From CAYLMG01 sp964493425 (GTDB lineage Bacteria; Planctomycetota; Phycisphaerae; Sedimentisphaerales; Anaerobacaceae): 57,110 nt of DNA. A program made the translations under genes and the position numbers. How positions within the stretch are numbered: position 1 is the first letter of the stretch; every line of letters starts with the position of its first letter. Below are positions 42,101 to 50,871 of the stretch, in pieces. The stretch is taken from NCBI GenBank assembly GCA_964493425.1, contig CAZBMW010000017.1:1-57110 (forward strand), written 5' to 3'. The notes beneath the pieces are model-generated. The model ran no database searches. It had not been told where the DNA came from and saw only the letters and a list, made by a program, of their open reading frames with translations.

Positions 42101-42221
42101 AAACGAACCCAATTTAAAACAACTGTATGAATTCATAATTGCTTATACAACAAGTACTTGTATAATTTTTGTGTTTAAAAACACACCCAAAAACGAACCC
42201 AAACGAACCCAAAACGAACCC
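42101..42221. repeat. Spaced copies of the decamer aaacgaaccc
   Basis: The decamer occurs at 42101-42110, 42191-42200, 42201-42210 and 42212-42221. In translation these give the NEPN/KRTQ type phrases that recur in spurious proteins of planctomycete genomes (from memory), so this is likely a dispersed non-coding repeat. Confidence 0.55.
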
Positions 42222-42272
42222 AATTTTAGCCCAAAATTGGCTTCGTTTTTCCCAATATTGGCTTTGAAAAAC

Positions 42273-42353
42273 GAGCCCCCGCGGCGTTTGAGCGGAATAG
42301 AGCCCCCGCGGCGTTTGAGCGGGATAGAGCCCCCGCGGCGTTTGAGTGGAGCT
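42273..42353. repeat. Three tandem copies of a 27-bp GC-rich repeat
   Basis: Units 42273-42299, 42300-42326 and 42327-42353 each start gagcccccgcggcgtttgag and differ at a few bases at the end. They contain the palindrome CCGCGG and abut the stop of the protease gene at 42356. Confidence 0.85.
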
Positions 42354-42355
42354 AA

Positions 42356-45300
42356 CTATTCTTCCCACAGCCAGTTATCTATAAACAACTCTAAATCGGC
42401 GGGATTGATTTTGCCGTCCCGGCTGATATCTTCGTTTAACAAAAGACCTTCCCTTAACCAGAGCTCCGCCAGACGACTAAAGTCAGCGAGATTCACAATA
42501 CCGTCGATATTAAAATCGGCTATATTACCAACATTCGAAGCTGACAGGCTCGCTTGCGACGTGCCGCCGTACGCTCCCATATTTATTCGTTTTCCATTCG
42601 GCCATAACTCTGCAGTCCAATCAGCATTCGGGTCGCCTGCGTCTATACAGGGGCTATTCACATCATCGCTCACCCAGCTCAGGCTATTCGCATCCCATCT
42701 GCCGGCATTGGATTTGAGGTGGAAATCGTCGTCGTTCGGCCCGGCAAATAAAGGGTCATCGCCGATATTGCCAAAACCACCTAAAGAACCGGACCAGCCC
42801 TGGATGCAGCTAAAGTTTATCACCGGCTCGCCGCCATATACCTGGGAAGTTTCATTAACTTCGTTGACATCATTGACGTCATTGACATCATTGAAGTCGA
42901 TATTGTTCCACAAAATACAGCTTGTCAAAACCGGCTCACTGCCTGAGATATTAAAAATACCGCCTCCGAAAATTTCGGCTGAGTTGGCAAAAAACGTGCA
43001 GTTGGTAATAACCGGGCCAGCGGAGATGCCGCTGTTTGCCACAGCGCCGCCGGAGGAGGCTGAGTTGCCGCTGAAAATGCAATTTACAAAAACCGGCTCG
43101 CTTGACTGCCCATTGAAAACAGCACCGCCATTTACGCTCGCGTTATTTTGCGAAAACGTGCAGCCTGTGAGCCGCGGGTCACTATCGCCAAAATTATGCA
43201 AAGCCCCGCCTGAACTGCTCGCTGAATTGCCGACAAATACGCAATCTTCCAAAACCGGGCTGCAACCGTTATTTTCCATACCTGCCCCGGTTATTGCGCT
43301 ATTATCTTCGAATACACAATCAATCAACGTGGGACTACTCGACAAAATGTTGTACATTCCACCGCCTGCATCAGCGAGATTATCCCTGAAAATACAGTTA
43401 GTTATCTGCGGACTTGCTGCAACATTCAACATCCCAGCCCCCTGCACGGCATTATTGTTAAAAAAGCAGCAGTTTCTTATCGTCGGGCTGCCATCAATAT
43501 TATTCATCGCACCACTTGTTGCCGCAGTAATGAAAAGGCCGTCCAAAACCGCGGTTGCATCGATTGAGTTCGCACTAACAACATTATCACTATTATCACC
43601 GGTGTTCACAAAGTTCGGCTCGTCGTCGCCGTTCAAATCACCGCTGAGGATTGTTCGATAACTTTGATAATCACGCCCTTCCATATCAGAGCCGCCGGCT
43701 GGAAAACCTCCGTAAACAGCCAGGTTTTCCAAAAGCTCAAATGCCTTACCTTTATCGCCGCCGGGGCCGGCTGGTCTGTATGTACCTTCGGCTATATGTA
43801 TTTGCCTTACTATGTCGGAATGTTCGGCGGCGAAAGCCAAGGCGTTTTGAAAATCAGTAAAGGCATGAGGCCAGCTCGAGCCGCTATTTGCGCCTGCGGC
43901 GTTGACATCGACATAAATTGTCGAAGGTATCTCGGTATTGTCATCTTCATAGGCCTGAATCGTTACAGATTCAATTTCCGCAGCACTGATGAGCACAACA
44001 GCCTGGCCATCAAGATAGTCGCCGTCTTCAGCAGCGGCGAGTGAAACAATTTGCGGCTGGTAATAGTCGCAGGGGTCGAAAATTAACAGGCCGCCGGTCT
44101 CAACCGTAATGTCAGGGTCTCCCGATTCAACGGCTACTGTCACGTCGATTTGCCCTGCCGGCTTGACCGCTAAAGCTACTGTGAATTCAGCGGTATCATT
44201 TTCGGGTACGGTTATAGTATCTGACTGCAATAAAAAACACTGCTTGGGACCTTCATACGCTCCCATATCGACAATAGGCGGCTGGCAACAGCCGGTATCA
44301 TTGACATCAATTTCATCAATAAACCGTTCGTCACCGTCAAGATCGGTTACTACCGAAAGCGGGACAGCTGTATTATTACCGGCATCAAGGCAGGGTGAGA
44401 ATTCGGAAAGTCTCAGGTTGTCATCCTCGTTGCCCAGTATGTTATCGATACCATTAAAATCAATAAAGAGCGGGTCTATATTAAGATTATGCTCTCCCAG
44501 CAACTGCTCATCGAGAGACTGAATGCAGCAGTAATTTACGTCAAGCACATCCGCACAGACCTGGGCATTCATATCCTGCACATCACCTACCGAATTTGAC
44601 CAGAGAATACTGTTCGTTAAAATTACTGAACATTCTCCTGTATTAGCAATTCCACCGCTGTCACAGTTGGCTATATTGGCGCTCAATGTACAGTTAACAA
44701 GCTCAATGTCACCGTCTTCGTTATACACCGCTCCGCCGCTTTCGCTACTTGCGGTATTGTCGCTGAACAAACAGTTAACCGCTTTTAATTTACTCTTAGT
44801 ATTACAAATTCCTCCGCCATAGTAAGAAGCGAAATTGCCGATAAAGCTACAGTTTGTTAACTCGGTATCGCTGTACCGATTATAAAGCGCACCGCCACTT
44901 TTAACGGAACTGTTATTAATGAAACTACATTCATTCAGTACACAATCAGAATCGTAAACATTGGCAACGGCAGCACCGCCGTAAAGATACCATCCGCCTA
45001 TGATTTCATTTTCTCTGAAAATACAACCCTCCAGAACCACTCTGCTGTTATTGATGTTCAATACCGCCCCGCCAAAATTTCTTGCGGAATTCGACTGAAA
45101 ATTACAATTCCTAATCTTCGGGCTGCTATTATCACATTCTATCGCGCCGCCTTCATACTGCGCATAGCCATTTTTAACCGTAAAGCCGTCAAGAATGCTG
45201 TTTTGGTCCTCACCGTTTCGGAAATAAAAGCCCCGATGGAACTCTAAAGCGGCGCCCTCGCAATCGATAATACAGTTTTCCGGTCCATTCTCACTTCTGA

Positions 45301-47644
45301 GGGTAATCGCATAACCTCTAAAATCGATATCCCTGTTACCTTCCCCGGTATATAATCCGTCAGAAACGGTTACAATGTCACCATCCCATACACTGTCGAT
45401 TGCCTCCTGAATTGTATTAAAATCCGCCGGCACAAAAACTTCCATTACCGGTAAAGTGGTAAAAGAAAAACAATTCGCGTCATTATCGTCTCGCGTACTA
45501 TTGCCGGCGATATCATTAACATCTATTAAAAAATAATACTGCATTTCACTATCAAGGCCTTTTACTCTCACCGCATGTGCAGAGCTCAAATTTGCGTTGT
45601 CATCCGCTGTTATATATGGCCCGCCGCAGGCCGTGCCATATTGTACACTTGCCGTTGTTTGCTCGTCCGTTTCAAACTCAATAATCACTCCACCCGAACC
45701 AATCCGTGTTACATTAACATCCGTGATAACAGGCGCAATACAATCAGAGCCGGCTGTATCAGTGACGGTGGCAGGATTGCCGCTGCCGTCATTAACATCA
45801 AAGTATATTGCACCAAAAATATCCGAACCGGATAGCTGCAAAATCCCGTCCTCTACATTCGGCTCACCGGCAACCGACCAAATTGAGCCGGCAAAAGCTC
45901 CCGGCTTTTCAGGCTCTTCAAGAAGATCGACTGTTTCATAATCGCCGGAATCAGTAACCACGCTGATTATATGAGAACCTGTATACGCAAGGTCATAATC
46001 GCCTAACCTAATTTTGATTTCTCCTTCACAGGAATATATACTGCTGTCAAAACACACTCTTCCCTCGGAAGGCCGAGCGCTATTCAGGGCATTGAAAACG
46101 TTAATCCTTTTATCACTGAGACATATCCCATCATCAATTTCGTCGCCGGTTTGTAAAATCAGCTCGTATACCTCATCAACTGACAGCGTAGGATTGGCCG
46201 ACAGGAGAAGTCCACACGCCCCTGCAACATGAGGGCAGGCCATTGATGTCCCCGAAGCAATAGAGGTAAAGCCGTCGTAGTTAATACCCGTATACTTGTT
46301 TTCAGGCCGCAAAGACAAAATATCAACTCCCGGTGCCGCGATATCTACTAAATCACCATAATCCGAAAAAGTCGCTTTTTCGTCGTTTGAATTGGTGGCG
46401 GCGACAGCAATCACATTTTCACAAGCCGCAGGATATGAAATCGTATCCGAATTATTGTTACCTGCCGCTGCTACCACAATAACACCCTGGCTGTTAGCAT
46501 AATCGATGGCGTCCCGCAAGGTCTGCGGCGCATAATCACCTCCCCAGCTATTTGATATAATCTCCGCCCCGTTTTCGACCGCATAATAAAAGGCTGTCGC
46601 AGCGTCCTCAATATCTCCGTAACCATATCTATCGAGAAACTTAAGCGACATTACTTCTGCGTTCCAGCAAATACCCGTAATATCCAGACCATTGTTAGGC
46701 TCTGCTGCAATTATTCCCGCGCAATGAGTGCCATGTCCGTTATCATCGTTAGGGTCACCGTCGTCGTTGTAAAAATCGTATCCGTATATATCATCGACAT
46801 AACCATTGTCATCGTCATCAACTTCTGTGCTGCCGTTTAACTCGGCTTCGTTAATCCACATGCTATTCTGCAGGTCCCTGTGGCCGTAATAAACACCCGT
46901 ATCAACCACTGCAATAATAACATCAGACAGGCCGGTGCTCACAGACCAGGCCTGCGGAGCATCGATATCACAGTCCGGTGTTCCGGGGGGATGATTATAG
47001 TTGCCGCTTTCAGGATACATCTGGCCGGTGTTATTCAAAGACCACTGCAATGGGAAAAGCGGGTCATTTGGAACAACGTTAATCGATACAATATAATTCA
47101 GCTCTGCGTACTCGATGTCCGGGTCTTCGTTGTACTCCGCCAACAAGTCTTCGAGCGATTGGCTGTTCTCTAACTCAACCTCGAGTTTATATATCCTGTC
47201 AAGATTAACAGCCTTTGCTTGCGATTTTGCCCGCTTCAGCCTTTGAAGTTTCCTTTGCTGCAATATGCTCAACCGTCCCGCCTGTCTTCTCTGCGAAGCT
47301 TCTAATCGCCGGCAATTCCGCTCAAACTCAGGAAAAAGCCTCTTAATCCTTTTAACCCTGAGGCTGTTCTTTTTTTGTTCAAAAGACCTGCTCAACCGAA
47401 CCTGGTCAGGCTGTGTGCCCTTGAGCAATTCGCTTTTAAGCCGATTGGCTGCCGGTTCCCTGAATTTAACAAGCAGCTCATTCGGGACGTATCTATGACC
47501 TGATAAAAAAGATGTGCCTCGCGTAATACTAACTGATTTAACTGTCGAATCCTGCGGCTCAAGCTCTTTGCCTACCCCTGCCCCGAACAGAATACAACTG
47601 ACGCACAATGCGAAAAATACGTTCACCACCCGCCTGCCTGCCAT
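42356..47644 (-). CDS. Secreted subtilisin-like protease with beta-helix and dockerin-like domains
   Basis: A 1762-aa secreted protein. Signal peptide about 1-25. An inhibitor-like prodomain leads into an S8 subtilase domain (about 200-530) with the triad visible: Asp in IAVVDTGVYYGH, His in NGHGTHCAGI, Ser in GTSMACPHVAGA. Then a Gly/Val-rich beta region, a first right-handed beta-helix of polymorphic/omp-like repeats (about 760-1080: FINNSSVKSGGALYNR, IGNFASYYGGGICN), a Calx-beta-like domain (about 1100-1200), a second beta-helix (about 1240-1640) with an NDVNDVNDVNEVNE tract, and a C-terminal double EF-hand/dockerin-like segment (about 1705-1762). ATG at 47644. A likely secreted or surface protease. 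Confidence 0.9.
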   Translation of the reverse strand: MAGRRVVNVFFALCVSCILFGAGVGKELEPQDSTVKSVSITRGTSFLSGHRYVPNELLVKFREPAANRLKSELLKGTQPDQVRLSRSFEQKKNSLRVKRIKRLFPEFERNCRRLEASQRRQAGRLSILQQRKLQRLKRAKSQAKAVNLDRIYKLEVELENSQSLEDLLAEYNEDPDIEYAELNYIVSINVVPNDPLFPLQWSLNNTGQMYPESGNYNHPPGTPDCDIDAPQAWSVSTGLSDVIIAVVDTGVYYGHRDLQNSMWINEAELNGSTEVDDDDNGYVDDIYGYDFYNDDGDPNDDNGHGTHCAGIIAAEPNNGLDITGICWNAEVMSLKFLDRYGYGDIEDAATAFYYAVENGAEIISNSWGGDYAPQTLRDAIDYANSQGVIVVAAAGNNNSDTISYPAACENVIAVAATNSNDEKATFSDYGDLVDIAAPGVDILSLRPENKYTGINYDGFTSIASGTSMACPHVAGACGLLLSANPTLSVDEVYELILQTGDEIDDGICLSDKRINVFNALNSARPSEGRVCFDSSIYSCEGEIKIRLGDYDLAYTGSHIISVVTDSGDYETVDLLEEPEKPGAFAGSIWSVAGEPNVEDGILQLSGSDIFGAIYFDVNDGSGNPATVTDTAGSDCIAPVITDVNVTRIGSGGVIIEFETDEQTTASVQYGTACGGPYITADDNANLSSAHAVRVKGLDSEMQYYFLIDVNDIAGNSTRDDNDANCFSFTTLPVMEVFVPADFNTIQEAIDSVWDGDIVTVSDGLYTGEGNRDIDFRGYAITLRSENGPENCIIDCEGAALEFHRGFYFRNGEDQNSILDGFTVKNGYAQYEGGAIECDNSSPKIRNCNFQSNSARNFGGAVLNINNSRVVLEGCIFRENEIIGGWYLYGGAAVANVYDSDCVLNECSFINNSSVKSGGALYNRYSDTELTNCSFIGNFASYYGGGICNTKSKLKAVNCLFSDNTASSESGGAVYNEDGDIELVNCTLSANIANCDSGGIANTGECSVILTNSILWSNSVGDVQDMNAQVCADVLDVNYCCIQSLDEQLLGEHNLNIDPLFIDFNGIDNILGNEDDNLRLSEFSPCLDAGNNTAVPLSVVTDLDGDERFIDEIDVNDTGCCQPPIVDMGAYEGPKQCFLLQSDTITVPENDTAEFTVALAVKPAGQIDVTVAVESGDPDITVETGGLLIFDPCDYYQPQIVSLAAAEDGDYLDGQAVVLISAAEIESVTIQAYEDDNTEIPSTIYVDVNAAGANSGSSWPHAFTDFQNALAFAAEHSDIVRQIHIAEGTYRPAGPGGDKGKAFELLENLAVYGGFPAGGSDMEGRDYQSYRTILSGDLNGDDEPNFVNTGDNSDNVVSANSIDATAVLDGLFITAATSGAMNNIDGSPTIRNCCFFNNNAVQGAGMLNVAASPQITNCIFRDNLADAGGGMYNILSSSPTLIDCVFEDNSAITGAGMENNGCSPVLEDCVFVGNSASSSGGALHNFGDSDPRLTGCTFSQNNASVNGGAVFNGQSSEPVFVNCIFSGNSASSGGAVANSGISAGPVITNCTFFANSAEIFGGGIFNISGSEPVLTSCILWNNIDFNDVNDVNDVNEVNETSQVYGGEPVINFSCIQGWSGSLGGFGNIGDDPLFAGPNDDDFHLKSNAGRWDANSLSWVSDDVNSPCIDAGDPNADWTAELWPNGKRINMGAYGGTSQASLSASNVGNIADFNIDGIVNLADFSRLAELWLREGLLLNEDISRDGKINPADLELFIDNWLWEE

Positions 47645-47720
47645 TAACTGCCCCTAACAGTGAATATGCAAAACTCCTCTATTATACTGAAACGATAGTT
47701 AACTATAGCTTAAAACCTGT

Positions 47721-47749
47721 ATTATACACCAAAAAGCCCTTTCAGGCAA
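47721..47749 (-). promoter_or_regulatory. Sigma70-type promoter for the subtilase gene
   Basis: On the minus strand TTGCCT (47744-47749), a 17-bp spacer and TATAAT (47721-47726). Just downstream, at 47695-47706, lies the perfect 12-bp palindrome ATAGTTAACTAT, a possible operator within the leader. Confidence 0.5.
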
Positions 47750-48002
47750 GTAAATTCTGTCACCTTCTTTCCATTTAATCGATGCTGCAAACGAATACAA
47801 CATCATCACCTAAATCAGCATAGGCTGCAAAAATCCAAATAGGAAAATTAAAAGAGTATGACTATTTCTTTATAGGACTGAAACATTATTTGTGATTACA
47901 AAATTTATAATGGTATTTCCGGGATTTACAGGCTGATATTTTTAGTTTAAAACAAAAAAAACGAGGATATGGTATAATTAAATCACAGGTAATAAATCAA
48001 CT

Positions 48003-48030
48003 TTGAAAAGCCAACATCGTGAGTTATAAT
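48003..48030 (+). promoter_or_regulatory. Sigma70-type promoter of the AmmeMemoRadiSam operon
   Basis: TTGAAA (48003-48008), a 16-bp spacer and TATAAT (48025-48030), giving a leader of about 60 nt to the ATG at 48096. Confidence 0.5.
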
Positions 48031-48095
48031 GGTAAAAAACAAACGGGCAGCATCACAGAGCACATTTACAAAAACAGCTTACAGGGATAGCCAAA

Positions 48096-49067
48096 ATGAA
48101 TGTTCAGTGCGAGTTGTGTCCGAAAAGCTGTATTATCGAGCCGGGACAAAGCGGTGATTGCCGCGTCAGAATAAACATCGACGGAGTCCTGCGAACAGTC
48201 GTTTACGGATTTCCCTGCTCAACACATATCGACCCCGTAGAGAAAAAACCACTTTTTCATTTTCTGCCGGGCACTAACATACTTTCTCTCGCGACTGTCG
48301 GCTGTAACCTGCACTGCAAAAACTGCCAGAACTGGGAGATATCACAGTGTAATCCGGAAGACAGCAACGCCTTTATGCTCGGTCCCGAAAAGGTTATCGA
48401 GCTCGCCCGGCGATATCGCTGCCCTTCTGTGGCGTATACATATACCGACCCGGTCATTTACTATGAATATACGCTCGAAACCGCAAAGCTTGCAAGAAGC
48501 AGAAATATGCGCAATGTCCTGGTAACAGCTGGTTACATTAATGAAGAGCCCTGGCGGCGGCTTTTAGAATACGTCGATGCAGCCAATATTGACCTCAAAG
48601 CAATAACCGACGAATTTTATCGCCGTGTATGCTCAGCTACTTTAAAACCAGTACAAAATGCATTGGTAGTAGCCAAGGCAAGTGGCATAATCGTTGAGGT
48701 AACAAACCTGGTAATACCCACCCTGAATGACAAGCCGGAAGAGATACGACAGCTCGCTCGCTGGGTCAAAGAGAATCTTGGCAGTGACACGCCTCTGCAC
48801 TTTTCCGGTTTCTATCCCCGATATCAAATGGTCCATCTTCCGCAAACTTCACTTAATACGCTTGAGATGGCGCGGGATATCGCTAAAAGCGAAGGCCTGG
48901 AGTACGTCTATATAGGCAATGTACACAGCAAAAAAGGTGAAAATACGTATTGTCCCAACTGCGGCAAGCTGCTGATAGAACGCAACATATACACGATTCT
49001 ACGCAACGAGCTTAAAGACGGGACCTGTCCTGCCTGCGGCAGGAGGATACACGGAGTATGGAAATGA
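48096..49067 (+). CDS. amrS: AmmeMemoRadiSam system radical SAM enzyme
   Basis: A 323-aa radical SAM protein. The iron-sulfur motif Cys70-x3-Cys74-x2-Cys77 (VGCNLHCKNCQNW) binds a 4Fe-4S cluster and SAM. An N-terminal cysteine set (CELCPKSC, Cys22) and a C-terminal zinc-ribbon-like CPNC/CPAC (about 293-318) match the family named for its partners AMMECR1 and MEMO. YTYTDPVIYYEY (about 116-127) and NIDLKAITDEFYR (about 166-178) are typical. The substrate is unknown. ATG at 48096 with AGGGA upstream. First gene of a four-gene operon; its stop overlaps the next start (ATGA). Confidence 0.94.
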   Translation: MNVQCELCPKSCIIEPGQSGDCRVRINIDGVLRTVVYGFPCSTHIDPVEKKPLFHFLPGTNILSLATVGCNLHCKNCQNWEISQCNPEDSNAFMLGPEKVIELARRYRCPSVAYTYTDPVIYYEYTLETAKLARSRNMRNVLVTAGYINEEPWRRLLEYVDAANIDLKAITDEFYRRVCSATLKPVQNALVVAKASGIIVEVTNLVIPTLNDKPEEIRQLARWVKENLGSDTPLHFSGFYPRYQMVHLPQTSLNTLEMARDIAKSEGLEYVYIGNVHSKKGENTYCPNCGKLLIERNIYTILRNELKDGTCPACGRRIHGVWK

Positions 49068-49246
49068 CACGCAGAACTTTTTTTGCCAAACTGATAAAAA
49101 CAACAGCAGCAATAATTGCCGGTACATGGCTGGTCGTCAAAAAGGCCTCACCGAGAAAATTTGCCACGGCTTTAAAATCCAACAAATACCCGGGCAGATT
49201 AAAAAAATTACCTAATATTGAAAAAGTGAGCAAATGGAGTGGCTAA
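49064..49246 (+). CDS. Tiny Tat-signal protein in the AmmeMemoRadiSam operon
   Basis: A 60-aa product with a twin-arginine signal: TRRTFFAKLIKTTAAIIAGTW (split here at W; Arg-Arg at residues 3-4), then about 38 residues with YPGRLKKLP and ending KVSKWSG. ATG at 49064 (ATGA overlap with amrS, GGAG 7 nt upstream) is preferred over ATG at 49058. Too short for a known Tat substrate; it could be a small redox or lipoprotein partner, or a Tat-dependent tether for the neighbouring proteins. Unusual in being conserved in operon position with intact start and stop. Confidence 0.72.
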   Translation: MTRRTFFAKLIKTTAAIIAGTWLVVKKASPRKFATALKSNKYPGRLKKLPNIEKVSKWSG

Positions 49247-49248
49247 TT

Positions 49249-50871
49249 ATGAACAAAAAATCAAAAATAACAACATCCTGCGGTCTGCTGCTTACAACGG
49301 TTGAGCTTGCAATTTGCTTTACGATAGCTTTCGCCGGAGGATGCAAAAAACAAACCTCGCCCGAAGTTAAAATAGAAACATCCCAGAACAATGAAACAAA
49401 ACTGAAAGAAAAGCAAAAAATCGAAGAGCCCGCAAAAGTTGTAATTCAATCTGAACTCGCAGGTCAATGGTATCCTGATGATGCTAAAATTCTAACCGAG
49501 CAATTCGAGCAAATTTTCCAAAAAGCCGAAGCGAAGCCGACAGACAATGTAATCGCACTAATCCTCCCGCACGCCGGATATCAATTCTCAGGACAGACGG
49601 CGGCAGCGGCTCTTAAAACAACAAACAAAAAGTATAAAAGAATAATCGTCATAGGCCCAAGCCACAGGACACCAATGTCAGGAATGTTAAGTGTGCCTAA
49701 GGCAACACATTATCAAACTCCCCTCGGACAAGTGCCACTGGATGTTGAATTTATAAATAAGCTTCTCGAATACCCGATATTTCAAAATGTACAAAGGGCA
49801 CATGGAAGCCAATTCGAAAACGGTGTACAGATAGAGATTCCATTGCTGCAATATAAATTTCAAAATTTCAGGCTTGTACCGATTCTGACCGGCCGGTGCT
49901 CAGAGAATACAATCAAAAAGGCCGCTTCCATCCTGAAAACGATGATTGATGAAAATACACTCGTAATAGCAAGCTCTGACTTTACTCATTATGGGCGGTC
50001 ATACGGCTACGTACCCTTTACGCAAAACGTACCGGAAAAGCTAAAAGAGCTCGATATGGGTGCCTTTGAGCATATCGCAAAGCTCGACAGCAAAGGCTTT
50101 CTCGAATACAGAGACAAAACCGGAGCAACGATATGCGGAGCAGTGCCGATTGCCATACTGCTAAATATGGTGGACAAAGACAGTAAAGCTGAGTTCGTCA
50201 AATACACAACGTCAGGCGAATTGATGGGTGACTTCACTAACTCGGTAAGTTATGTCTCGGCGGCATTCAGCGGCAAATGGAAAAGAGGGCCGGAGATTAA
50301 GCCTTCGGCAACCGAAGCCAGGCTCAGCGAGGACGAAAAAGAGATACTTCTGGCCCTTGCTCGAAAGACTATAGTTTATTACCTCAAAAACAGAAAAACA
50401 CCTGAGCCGGCGGATTTGGGCATCACAATAACAGAACCTTTAAAGGAGCAGCGTGCGGCATTTGTAACGCTTAATAAAAACTCGATGCTGCGAGGCTGCA
50501 TTGGTGACATTTTTCCAAGGCAGTCTTTATATCAATCGGTCATCAGCAACGCAATTAACGCCGCTGTGCGAGATTGGCGATTTGCTCCGGTCAAGATGTC
50601 GGAATGTAATGACATTACGATTGAAATTTCGGCGTTAACGGTACCAAAACCGGTCGCATCGGCAGAGGATATCAGAATCGGCACAGACGGAGTTGTGCTC
50701 AGCAAGAACGGCAGGTCAGCGGTATTTCTGCCTCAGGTGGCACCAGAGCAGGGCTGGGGACTGCCGGAAACACTGAGCCACCTGTCACTGAAAGCAGGCT
50801 TATCAGCCGATGCGTGGAAGGAAGGTGCCGAATTCTTAGTATTTCAGGCTGAAGTTTTCGGTGAAGAATAA
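49249..50871 (+). CDS. Lipoprotein with fused MEMO and AMMECR1 domains (AmmeMemoRadiSam A+B)
   Basis: A 540-aa fusion. The N-terminus is a lipoprotein signal with lipobox FAGG-Cys32. The MEMO domain follows (about 70-345) with the expected metal ligands: His in ILPHAGYQFSG, His in GPSHRTP, and Cys in TICGAVPI, equivalent to the two His and one Cys of human MEMO1. The AMMECR1 domain (about 365-535) contains the invariant MLRGCIGDI. ATG at 49249 is preferred: TGGAG upstream, 2 bp after the previous stop, with a clean signal peptide. The lipobox places both domains outside the cytoplasm. Function of the bacterial system is unknown. Confidence 0.9.
   Translation: MNKKSKITTSCGLLLTTVELAICFTIAFAGGCKKQTSPEVKIETSQNNETKLKEKQKIEEPAKVVIQSELAGQWYPDDAKILTEQFEQIFQKAEAKPTDNVIALILPHAGYQFSGQTAAAALKTTNKKYKRIIVIGPSHRTPMSGMLSVPKATHYQTPLGQVPLDVEFINKLLEYPIFQNVQRAHGSQFENGVQIEIPLLQYKFQNFRLVPILTGRCSENTIKKAASILKTMIDENTLVIASSDFTHYGRSYGYVPFTQNVPEKLKELDMGAFEHIAKLDSKGFLEYRDKTGATICGAVPIAILLNMVDKDSKAEFVKYTTSGELMGDFTNSVSYVSAAFSGKWKRGPEIKPSATEARLSEDEKEILLALARKTIVYYLKNRKTPEPADLGITITEPLKEQRAAFVTLNKNSMLRGCIGDIFPRQSLYQSVISNAINAAVRDWRFAPVKMSECNDITIEISALTVPKPVASAEDIRIGTDGVVLSKNGRSAVFLPQVAPEQGWGLPETLSHLSLKAGLSADAWKEGAEFLVFQAEVFGEE

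Larger units (their letters stand above)
41676..42355. other. Non-coding region with promoter, hairpins and repeats
   Basis: This 680-bp gap contains, left to right: a possible promoter (41785-41812), a string of short hairpins (41821-41877), an 8-bp palindromic hairpin (41963-41983), a degenerate repeat (41984-42008), copies of aaacgaaccc (42101-42221) and three 27-bp GC-rich tandem repeats (42273-42353). An open plus-strand frame starts at 41916 but it continues as antisense of the protease gene and its start is composed of repeats, so it is not called as a gene. Confidence 0.6.
47645..48095. other. Divergent gap between the subtilase gene and the AmmeMemoRadiSam operon
   Basis: 451 bp, AT-rich. 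It contains the minus-strand promoter at 47721-47749, the palindrome at 47695-47706, an isolated TATAAT at 47973, and the plus-strand promoter at 48003-48030. No open frame with a ribosome-binding site is seen. Confidence 0.6.

Noticed and set aside
41916..43661. A 581-residue plus-strand frame starting in the repeat region
   Set aside because: The first part is built from dispersed repeats (NEPN/KRTQ-type phrases) and the rest is antisense to the subtilase gene.
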